From contig BEHZ01000072.1 of the NCBI GenBank assembly GCA_002923335.1, forward strand, positions 1-8,824: DNA of 8,824 nucleotides, in the 5' to 3' direction. Position 1 is the stretch's first letter; every line of letters starts with the position of its first letter. The translations under genes were made by a program, and so were the position numbers. The notes under the pieces are model-generated. The model was not told the origin of the DNA and did not search any database. It worked only from the letters and a program-made list of their open reading frames with translations. The DNA comes from a bacterium HR23. Lineage in GTDB: Bacteria > Chloroflexota > Dehalococcoidia > Lucifugimonadales > HRBIN23. Positions 1 through 5,804 of the stretch are shown piece after piece.

Positions 1-1
1 C

Positions 2-799
2 ATCCTTCTACGCCGTTCCCTAGAGCCAGACAAACGGCAGAGGTATCGTATCCTCGCCCTGGCCCAGGATGGCTCGGCCCGCCTCGTGTATACCGCCCCA
101 GGCGTAACCCTCCTGGCCTTCCCCCACCCCACCCTGGCCGATTGGTGGGTAGTGAGCAACGAGGGCTGGGATGGCCCCGCCCCCGGCCGTGCCCCCGACC
201 CCCGCTGGTCCTCTCTGTATCTGGTGGACGTGCAAGACCCCACCCGCTACCGCCTGCTGGATTTCCCCTTCGCCCGGTATGGGGTGGCGCCTAAGACCGC
301 CACCGGGCGTTTACTGGGCTCTACCGGGGTGCTCCTGCAGGAACGGCGCTTCCTGCTGGTCTCCCTCTACGGCTTCACCGAGGAGGGGGGCGGTCTCTGG
401 ATGGTAGACCTTGCGCATCCCAACTTCCCCCAGGACCCCTCCGCCTTTACTTACCTCCGCCCCTGGGACCACGCCCTGACCCTCCTGCCCCTGGAGCGTC
501 AGGATTCGCCCTCCGCCCTCTCCCTTCTCCTCACCGCCAAAGAGGTGCGGGACGACTTCGCCATGACCTCCTATGCCCTGCGCATCATCGGCACGGGGGC
601 CGACGCACGGATAGAGCGCCAGGAACGCCTCCTGCGTATGGCCGGATGGAACCCCGTGCCCTTCGCCTACCAGCAAGTAGGAGAGCACCGCTACCGTGTC
701 CTCATTGCGACCTACTACGACTACCACGCCTCCTTGCTCCCCCGAGCCAAAGGCGTTTACATCGTAACAGTGGACACCGGCACCCCCAGCCGGGGATAA
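2..799 (+). CDS. Hypothetical propeller-like protein, 5' end missing
   Basis: The reading frame is open from the first complete codon at position 2 to a TAA at 797-799, so 265 residues of the C-terminal part are visible and the true start lies upstream of the window. A GTG at 86 is in frame but lacks a convincing ribosome binding site and is probably internal. I do not recognise the family. The protein is rich in aromatic and beta-branched residues. It has recurring short strand-like blocks such as RYRILALAQDG, SLYLVDVQDP and LWMVDLAHP, each followed by a polar turn, which suggests a beta-propeller or WD40-like repeat fold. No catalytic motif, membrane segment or metal site is visible. A 90-base gap separates it from the next gene on the same strand. 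Its function and location are unknown; an exported or surface propeller is a guess. Confidence 0.7.
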   Translation: MLLRRSLEPDKRQRYRILALAQDGSARLVYTAPGVTLLAFPHPTLADWWVVSNEGWDGPAPGRAPDPRWSSLYLVDVQDPTRYRLLDFPFARYGVAPKTATGRLLGSTGVLLQERRFLLVSLYGFTEEGGGLWMVDLAHPNFPQDPSAFTYLRPWDHALTLLPLERQDSPSALSLLLTAKEVRDDFAMTSYALRIIGTGADARIERQERLLRMAGWNPVPFAYQQVGEHRYRVLIATYYDYHASLLPRAKGVYIVTVDTGTPSRG

Positions 800-889
800 G
801 GGGGCCGAAAAGCCAAGGGCCAGAGGTGCATTGTTATCCCTCAGTAGGGTAGGATGAAGTGTTGCCTGGCGAGGGGAAAGGGGGCCTAC

Positions 890-1777
890 ATGAACTGGCT
901 GGACATCGTTTTCCTCATTATCCTGGTGTTGGCGGCCTTCAACGGGTGGCGCACGGGCCTGGTGCGCTCCCTGCTCATGCTGGGGGGCGTCATCGGAGGG
1001 GCCTATCTGGCGGGGCGCTTCAGCCCCCAGGTGCGGGACGCCCTGACCTTCATCGGCGACCCCTCGGTGGCCACGGTGGTTGCCTTTGTGGTCATCTTTG
1101 GGGCGACCTTGCTGGCAGCATGGCTGGTGGGCCTCCTGGCGCGCAACCTGGTGCACGCCGTCCTGCTGGGCTGGCTGGATAGCCTGGGGGGCTTGGTGTT
1201 CGGTGCCTTTACCTCGGCCCTTTTCCTCACCGCGCTTATCGTCGCCCTGGGGAGCCACCCCATCGGCCCCGTGCCCCATATCCTGAAAGGCTCCGCCACT
1301 GCCCGGTGGCTGGCCGACAATATGCCCTTTGTGATGGGCATGATGCCTGAGGAATTTAGAGATGTGATGGGCACCTTCTCCAAGGTAGAGCACCCCACCG
1401 CCCAGGTGGTCGGGGTGCGCCTCTCGGACCTCTCTCCCAGCCAAGTGCGAGTAACCGCTACCCTGCGCCTGGACAACCCCAACACCTTCGGAGGTAATGT
1501 CCAAACGGTGAGATACAAGATATGGCACTACCAGGGGGCGATGCGGGTGCTCCTCGGGGAGGGGGAGAAGAAGGCCCTGCGCCTGAAGGCGTCGGGGCCC
1601 ACAGAGGTGGCCCTGGACATCATTGTGAAGGAGGCCGGGAAAGCGGGGGCGGTCTTCGCCGAGGTGTCCCAGCGCAGAGCGGTTACCCTAGCGGTGGAGG
1701 GGCAGGTGGCCCTGCGCTTCCCGTCGGAGGACATCCAGACCCCCTTCCAGGCCAGCGGAGACTACCCCGTCCAGTAG
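890..1777 (+). CDS. CvpA family membrane protein with C-terminal WHy/LEA14-like domain
   Basis: This 295-residue protein begins MNWLDIVFLIILVLAAFNGW, the usual start of CvpA/colicin V production proteins. Hydrophobic segments lie near residues 4-20, 26-42, 60-84 and 98-121, with the family pattern GWRTGLVRSLL in between, so the first 160 residues make an inner-membrane CvpA domain of ordinary length. Residues about 172-295 are extra. They contain a beta-rich region with LRLDNPNTF (NPN at 196-198), a following strand-turn-strand, and an ending with PFQASGDYPV. This is the pattern of WHy/LEA14-like (LEA_2) domains, known from desiccation and stress proteins. An ATG at 854 is in frame, but the start at 890 has the GAGGGG/AAAGGGGG purine tract just upstream and matches family N-termini. 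It is followed after 51 bases by the TraR/DksA-like gene. CvpA is linked to envelope homeostasis in other bacteria; the exact role here is unknown. Confidence 0.85.
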   Translation: MNWLDIVFLIILVLAAFNGWRTGLVRSLLMLGGVIGGAYLAGRFSPQVRDALTFIGDPSVATVVAFVVIFGATLLAAWLVGLLARNLVHAVLLGWLDSLGGLVFGAFTSALFLTALIVALGSHPIGPVPHILKGSATARWLADNMPFVMGMMPEEFRDVMGTFSKVEHPTAQVVGVRLSDLSPSQVRVTATLRLDNPNTFGGNVQTVRYKIWHYQGAMRVLLGEGEKKALRLKASGPTEVALDIIVKEAGKAGAVFAEVSQRRAVTLAVEGQVALRFPSEDIQTPFQASGDYPVQ

Positions 1778-1800
1778 GATGGCCTGCCCACACCACACTG

Positions 1801-1828
1801 TGCTAGCATAGAAAGGGAGAGGAGCAGT
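1801..1828 (+). promoter_or_regulatory. Short leader with 8-bp palindrome and strong RBS before the TraR/DksA-like gene
   Basis: The gap between the CvpA-type gene and the regulator gene contains a perfect TGCTAGCA palindrome at 1801-1808 and a GAGAGGAG Shine-Dalgarno tract at 1817-1824, 4 bases before the ATG at 1829. The ribosome binding site is clear and decides the start. The palindrome may be chance or a small operator; no good -35/-10 pair accompanies it. Confidence 0.45.
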
Positions 1829-2308
1829 ATGCCCCGCAAACGCACCCTTTCGGCTCGCACCCTCCATACCCTCCGTGTCCTTCTGGAGCGAGAGAGGGAA
1901 AGGATACGGGAGACCCAGGAAAGCCTCCGCCGGGACCTGCGCGCCTTGGCCGAAGCCCACGGGGAGGAGAACGGCTACGGCACCCACCTGGCCGATGTGT
2001 CTAGCGACACCCTCCAGCAGGAGGTGCTTCAGGCAGAAATCCAGCGCCTAGAGGAGGAGAGCGCCCGTGTCCAGGAGGCCCTGCAACGCCTCCAGGAAGG
2101 GACCTACGGCTCTTGTGTGGACTGTGGCCGGCCCATCCCGGTCAAGCGCTTACGGGCGTTGCCCACCGCCCTGAGGGATGCCACTTGCCAGCGTGCCTAC
2201 GATGCCCGTGCCCAGGCCCCTCCCACGCCTAGCCCCCTGGGGCGCTTCCCCAGACCCCTGGTAACCCCTGAGCCTGAGCCGCGCCCTACCCCTCGGGAAG
2301 AGGAGTAG
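1829..2308 (+). CDS. TraR/DksA family zinc-finger-type regulator, variant finger
   Basis: The protein has 159 residues. Residues 1-90 are mostly charged alpha-helix with coiled-coil character (RERERIRETQESLRRDLRAL, then QQEVLQAEIQRLEEES). Between these helices lies the family signature GTHLADVSSDT (51-61). Residues 93-124 form the TraR/DksA C4 zinc-finger region: CVDCGRPIP at 96-104, RLRALP at 107-112 and CQRAYD at 120-125. Aligned with the usual CxxC...CxxC pattern, the third ligand is Asp117 (codon 2177-2179) and only Cys96, Cys99 and Cys120 remain. Residues 127-159 are a Pro-rich tail ending in an acidic EEE. Relatives bind the RNA polymerase secondary channel, often with ppGpp, and change transcription during stress; many short homologues are untested. 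The gene is 36 bases upstream of the release-factor homologue and probably co-transcribed with it. Confidence 0.88.
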   Translation: MPRKRTLSARTLHTLRVLLERERERIRETQESLRRDLRALAEAHGEENGYGTHLADVSSDTLQQEVLQAEIQRLEEESARVQEALQRLQEGTYGSCVDCGRPIPVKRLRALPTALRDATCQRAYDARAQAPPTPSPLGRFPRPLVTPEPEPRPTPREEE

Positions 2309-2333
2309 CCCCTTTACCTTTCCATATCCCTTT

Positions 2334-2339
2334 GGAGGG
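2334..2339 (+). promoter_or_regulatory. Ribosome binding site of the baeRF-type gene
   Basis: GGAGGG lies 5 bases before the ATG at 2345. It is a near-consensus Shine-Dalgarno site and fixes that start. The gap of 36 bases from the upstream stop contains no clear terminator or promoter, in line with an operon. Confidence 0.7.
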
Positions 2340-2344
2340 CCAGC

Positions 2345-3523
2345 ATGGTCTCCCTCACCTCTATCCAGGAACTGGAGCGTCTGCGCCGGCCAGGGGCGTG
2401 GGTGCTCTCGGTCTATTTGACCGTTGACCCCACCCGGTCCACCTGGCCCGCCCCGCGCACAAAGGTCTATAACGCCGTCAAGGGCCTGGAGGCCACCGCA
2501 CCCACCCCAGCCTACCGTAAAGCCCTCCTGCGGGAGTGGGAGCGCCTGGACGAATGGTTCGCCCAATGGACGCCCCAGGGGAAGGGCCTGGTGCTCTTCG
2601 CCTCGGAGCCCCTGGGCCTGTGGCGCACCTGGCACCTGCCCGTCCCGGTGCCCGACCAGGTGCGCTTCCAGGAGAGCGCCTACACCACCCCCCTCCTGGA
2701 CCTGCTGGACGAGTATGAGCGCTACGCTGTGGTGCTGGTGGAGAAACAAAGGGGCCGTCTCTTCCTGGTGCACCTGGGGCAAATTGAAGAGGAGAACCTG
2801 GTCCTCACCCCTGTCCCCCAGAAGCATGCACAGGGGGGGTGGTCGGCCCCCCGCTTCCAGCGCCACCACGAGGAGGCGGTCAAAGAGCACGTTCGTGCGG
2901 TTGCCCAGGCCCTGGAGGAGATGGCACGGCAACGGCGCTTTGACCGCCTCATCCTGGGGGGGCCGGTGGAGGCCCGCACCGCCCTGGAGGAGGCCCTTCC
3001 CCCCACTCTGCGGGAGCGGGTGGTGGGCTACCTACCCCTGCACCCCAACGACGCCATGCTCCAACAAAAAGTGCTGGAGGCCTCCCTCAAGATAGAGGAG
3101 CAGGTGGAGCGCCAGCGAGAGGCGGACCTGGTGGAAGAACTCATCACCGCATCGGCCAAGAGGGATTCCGCCGTGCTCTCCCCCGAGCGGGCACTACAGG
3201 CCCTGCACCAGCGCAAGGTGCACCTCCTGGTGCTCGCCCATGCCTGGCATATCGGGGGCTATCGGTGCACCTCCTGTGGGCTTCTGGCCCCCCGCATGGA
3301 GGACCGCTGCCCCCTCTGCGGGGGCACGCCAGAGCCGGTGCCGGACCTGGTGGATGCCGCCGTGGAGCAGGCGATGGCCCAGGGCGTGGGCGTGGAATGG
3401 GTGAAGGGGGCAGCCCGTGAACGCCTGCTGACTCTGGGGGGTATAGGAGCCTTCCTTACCCTGGAGCCTCGCCACAGCCTCCGCGCCCGCCGACTGGCCC
3501 GCCGGGCAAGGGCGGGGCGCTAA
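2345..3523 (+). CDS. baeRF-type (eRF1/Vms1-like) peptidyl-tRNA hydrolase or release-factor homologue
   Basis: This 392-residue protein has the three-part layout of bacterial and archaeal eRF1-like proteins. An N-terminal alpha/beta domain starts with LERLRRPGAWVLSVYLTVDP (about 1-115). A central RNase H-like domain (about 120-265) contains YAVVLVEKQRGRLFLVHLG and the loop GGWSAPRFQRHH (164-175). A C-terminal L7Ae/eRF1-domain-3-like part (about 275-371) includes ALHQRKVHLLVLA, a zinc ribbon with Cys308, Cys311, Cys322 and Cys325, and LLTLGGIGAFL. Related proteins (eRF1, Pelota, Vms1/ANKZF1) act on ribosome-bound peptidyl-tRNA, with a Gln in the loop activating water. Here the residue after GGWS is Ala168, where I expect Gln in many relatives; Gln172 is nearby. 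Hydrolysis is therefore likely but not certain. The tail after residue 375 is Arg-rich (RARRLARRARAGR) and may bind RNA. The cytoplasm is the expected location. The stop overlaps that of the convergent npdG-like gene. Confidence 0.85.
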   Translation: MVSLTSIQELERLRRPGAWVLSVYLTVDPTRSTWPAPRTKVYNAVKGLEATAPTPAYRKALLREWERLDEWFAQWTPQGKGLVLFASEPLGLWRTWHLPVPVPDQVRFQESAYTTPLLDLLDEYERYAVVLVEKQRGRLFLVHLGQIEEENLVLTPVPQKHAQGGWSAPRFQRHHEEAVKEHVRAVAQALEEMARQRRFDRLILGGPVEARTALEEALPPTLRERVVGYLPLHPNDAMLQQKVLEASLKIEEQVERQREADLVEELITASAKRDSAVLSPERALQALHQRKVHLLVLAHAWHIGGYRCTSCGLLAPRMEDRCPLCGGTPEPVPDLVDAAVEQAMAQGVGVEWVKGAARERLLTLGGIGAFLTLEPRHSLRARRLARRARAGR

Positions 3524-4194
3524 GGGCGAGCCGAAGACGCCCCAGCCAGCCCCACAATCCGCACCATGCTCCTGCTCCCCCGATAGACACGGTTGATGTT
3601 CAGGAGCAGGGCCACCAACTCCTCCACATAGCGGGAGCACTCCAGACCGTTGGCGTCCACCGCCCGCACCCCGGGTATCTTCTCCGCCAGGGCCATCACC
3701 ACCTTCTTGGCCTCGGCGTCGTCGGCGCACACCAGCACATCGCACTCAATAGGCGAGGGCGGGGTCAGCAGGTCGTGGGCGCTAATGGTATGGAAGGCGG
3801 ACACCACCCGTGCCTCGGGCACCACCGCCTGGGCCTGCTGGGCCACGGAGCCTTCCGGCACCGGGAGGGCCTTAGCCCGCCCCCGGCTGAAGGCCAGGGG
3901 GGCCACCACATCCACCAGGATTTTGCCAGCCAGGGCGGGGCGGAGGGCGGTGAGGGTCTCCTTGTGCCCCTGGTAGGGAACCGCCACCACCACTATCTCC
4001 CCCTGCTGGGCCACCTCGCTGTTGAGGGCCCCCCGCACCTTGCCCCCCGGGCACAGGGCCAGCACCTCCTGGGCCGACTGCTGGGCACGGCCGGCGTCCC
4101 GTGAGCCGATGAGGACCTCCTCCCCTGCCCATGCCCAGCGCACCGCCAGCCCCTTCCCCTCCGGGCCGGTGCCACCCAGGATACCGATGCGCAT
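3520..4194 (-). CDS. npdG: NADPH-dependent F420 reductase (F420H2:NADP oxidoreductase)
   Basis: The 224-residue product starts MRIGILGGTGPEGKGLA, a Rossmann fold with the GGTGxxG loop at 7-13. GSR at 30-32 follows the second strand and is expected to bind the 2'-phosphate of NADPH. Further family landmarks are VVVAVPYQGH (68-77), VVSAFHTISA (130-139), CDVLVCADDAEAKK (151-164) and LLLNINRVYRG (197-207), and the length fits the NpdG family. These enzymes pass hydride between coenzyme F420 and NADP in the cytoplasm. F420 use by the host is an inference, because no F420 synthesis gene lies in this window. The start is set by AAAGGAG (plus-strand 4201-4207), 6 bases before the ATG; upstream codons in frame lack such a site. 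The gene is divergent from purF and convergent with the baeRF-type gene, sharing 4 bases at the stops. Confidence 0.9.
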   Translation of the reverse strand: MRIGILGGTGPEGKGLAVRWAWAGEEVLIGSRDAGRAQQSAQEVLALCPGGKVRGALNSEVAQQGEIVVVAVPYQGHKETLTALRPALAGKILVDVVAPLAFSRGRAKALPVPEGSVAQQAQAVVPEARVVSAFHTISAHDLLTPPSPIECDVLVCADDAEAKKVVMALAEKIPGVRAVDANGLECSRYVEELVALLLNINRVYRGSRSMVRIVGLAGASSARP

Positions 4195-4245
4195 AGGTGT
4201 CTCCTTTACATATGGGATGGGGTCTGGAGGGGGAAAGCGCCCCCC

Positions 4246-4275
4246 AGTGTAGCAGGCGGAAGGGGGAATTGTCCA
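4246..4275 (-). promoter_or_regulatory. Putative promoter of the npdG-like gene
   Basis: Read on the minus strand, TGGACA (4275-4270, five of six matches to TTGACA) is followed after 18 bases by TACACT (4251-4246). A TG one base before the -10 makes it an extended -10. Transcription would begin about 45 bases before the npdG ATG. This is pattern matching only, but it faces the right way and sits in the right place. Confidence 0.5.
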
Positions 4276-4279
4276 TTGC

Positions 4280-4289
4280 CCCCATGGGG
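4280..4289. promoter_or_regulatory. Perfect 10-bp palindrome between divergent promoters
   Basis: CCCCATGGGG lies upstream of both the npdG and purF promoter-like sequences. It could be an operator, but a GC-rich palindrome this short is also plausible by chance. No known regulator site is recognised. Confidence 0.25.
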
Positions 4290-4318
4290 AAATAGGGTGA
4301 TGCGGGAGGGCAAGCCTG

Positions 4319-4347
4319 TTGACCCGGGGGACGCCTTGTGTTACCCT
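4319..4347 (+). promoter_or_regulatory. Putative purF promoter
   Basis: TTGACC (4319-4324, five of six) is followed after 17 bases by TACCCT (4342-4347), with an extended TG at 4339-4340. A transcript would start near 4354, giving a leader of about 27 bases before the GTG at 4381. This also argues against purF starts at 4276, 4297 or 4300, which would lie upstream of transcription. No PurR-type or purine-riboswitch structure fits in so short a leader. Confidence 0.5.
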
Positions 4348-4368
4348 GAAGGCGGGACCAGGTCCCCT

Positions 4369-4373
4369 GGAGG
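4369..4373 (+). promoter_or_regulatory. Ribosome binding site that decides the purF start
   Basis: GGAGG lies 7 bases before the GTG at 4381. The start there puts the catalytic Cys at residue 9, behind a short propeptide as usual for PurF. The upstream in-frame ATG at 4300 has only a weak purine stretch. Confidence 0.7.
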
Positions 4374-4380
4374 CGACCGG

Positions 4381-5781
4381 GTGAGAGACGCCCCCCGTGA
4401 GGCGTGTGGTATCTTCGGGGTGTTCGCCCCAGGGGAGGATGTAGCCCGCATCGCCTTCTTCGGCCTCTTCGCCCTCCAGCACCGTGGCCAGGAGAGCGCC
4501 GGCATCGCCACCACCGACGGCGTCTCCCTCTTCCTCCACACCGATATGGGGCTGGTCTCCCAGGTCTTCCGTGAGGGGGATTTACACCGTCTGCGGGGGC
4601 ATATGGCCATCGGCCATACCCGCTACTCCACCACCGGCTCCAGCCGGCCCCAGAACGCCCAGCCCATCCGTGTGGAGGGGGTGCACGGCCCCCTGGCCCT
4701 GGGGCACAACGGGAATGTCATCAACGCACGGGAGTGGCGCAAGCGCCTGGAGGCCGAGTGGGGGTGTCGTTTCACCACCGGCACCGATTCGGAGGTCATC
4801 GCCCACCTGTTGGCCAACGCCCCGGGGCGAGACTGGGGGGAGCGGGGCGCCTTCCTGATGCGGACGCTGGTGGGAGCCTATTCCCTGGTGGTGCTCACGC
4901 CCGATAGCCTCTTGGCCCTCCGGGACCCCCTGGGGGTGCGCCCCCTGTGTGTGGGGCGTTTCAACGGGGGGTGGGTCGTCGCCTCGGAGACCTGTGCCCT
5001 GGAACACATCGGCGCCACCTTCCTGCGGGAAGTGGAGCCGGGGGAAGTAGTGCAGGTCAACGCCCCTTATCCCCGCACCCTTTACAAGGCCCCCAGCCCC
5101 CGCCGGGCCCTCTGCGTCTTTGAGTTCATCTACTTCGCCCGCCCCGACAGCCGTATGGACGGCGTCCTGCTCTACAACGCCCGCCGACGCATGGGGCAGG
5201 AACTGGCCCGGGAGCACCCCGCCCAGGCCGACCTGGTTATCGGCATCCCCGATTCCTCCATCCCCGCCGCCCAGGGGTATGCCGAGGCGTCGGGCATCCC
5301 CTACGCCGAGGGGCTGGTGAAGAACCGCTATGTGTGGCGCACCTTTATCCAGCCGGACCAGCGCATCCGAGACCTGGGGGTCCGGCTGAAGTTCAACCCC
5401 CTGCGAGATGTGTTGGAAGGGAAGCGCCTGGTGGTGGTAGACGACTCCATCGTGCGGGGCACCACCACGCCCCATGTGGTAAGCCTCCTGCGCCGTGCCG
5501 GGGCCACAGAGGTCCATATGCGCATTACCGCACCCCCCATCTGCTGGCCCTGCCCCTTCGGCATTGACATGGCGACTCGGGGCGAACTTATCGCTGCCCA
5601 CAAGAGCGTGGAGGAAATTCGCCAGGTCATCGGCGCCGATTCCCTGGGGTATTTGAGCCTGCGGGGGCTGTATCGTGCCCTGGAGATGGAACGGGGGCGG
5701 TTCTGCGACGCCTGCTTCTCCGGCGCTTACCCGGTGGAGGTGCAACTGGAGATGGACAAACTGGCTCTGGAACGGCTGTAA
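4381..5781 (+). CDS. purF: Amidophosphoribosyltransferase, glutamine-dependent, Fe-S type
   Basis: PurF makes 5-phosphoribosylamine from PRPP and glutamine, the first committed step of de novo purine synthesis, in the cytoplasm. From the GTG start the protein has 466 residues, normal for the family. An eight-residue propeptide precedes Cys9 in ACGIFGVFA, the N-terminal nucleophile of the glutaminase domain after cleavage. Other glutaminase motifs are LQHRGQESAGIA (32-43), GHTRYSTTG (78-86), GHNGN (108-112) and TGTDSE (133-138). The phosphoribosyltransferase domain has the PRPP loop VVVDDSIVRGTTT (351-363). Cys245, Cys391, Cys442 and Cys445 (in CDACFSG) match the four ligands of the [4Fe-4S] cluster in the Bacillus-type enzyme, so an oxygen-sensitive cluster form is likely. 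The DUF192 gene follows after 23 bases and is probably co-transcribed. No other purine gene is visible in the window. Confidence 0.97.
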   Translation: MRDAPREACGIFGVFAPGEDVARIAFFGLFALQHRGQESAGIATTDGVSLFLHTDMGLVSQVFREGDLHRLRGHMAIGHTRYSTTGSSRPQNAQPIRVEGVHGPLALGHNGNVINAREWRKRLEAEWGCRFTTGTDSEVIAHLLANAPGRDWGERGAFLMRTLVGAYSLVVLTPDSLLALRDPLGVRPLCVGRFNGGWVVASETCALEHIGATFLREVEPGEVVQVNAPYPRTLYKAPSPRRALCVFEFIYFARPDSRMDGVLLYNARRRMGQELAREHPAQADLVIGIPDSSIPAAQGYAEASGIPYAEGLVKNRYVWRTFIQPDQRIRDLGVRLKFNPLRDVLEGKRLVVVDDSIVRGTTTPHVVSLLRRAGATEVHMRITAPPICWPCPFGIDMATRGELIAAHKSVEEIRQVIGADSLGYLSLRGLYRALEMERGRFCDACFSGAYPVEVQLEMDKLALERL

Positions 5782-5804
5782 GGGGCCCTCCAGGGCGGAC
5801 CACC

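Noticed and set aside
832..840. TGTTATCCC as an extended -10 promoter of the CvpA-type gene
   Set aside because: Only three of six -10 matches and no acceptable -35 about 17 bases upstream; too weak to list.
854..889. Upstream ATG start for the CvpA-type gene
   Set aside because: The added residues are polar and unlike CvpA N-termini, and the best Shine-Dalgarno tract sits before the ATG at 890.
311..1528. Minus-strand open frame of 405 codons across the first two genes
   Set aside because: It runs opposite two plus-strand genes and across the gap between them, and its product is low-complexity Gly/His/Gln-rich.
4276..4380. Longer purF starts (TTG 4276, GTG 4297, ATG 4300)
   Set aside because: They would give a long propeptide of about 36-44 residues before the catalytic Cys and would lie upstream of the promoter-like sequence. 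The GTG at 4381 has GGAGG at good spacing.
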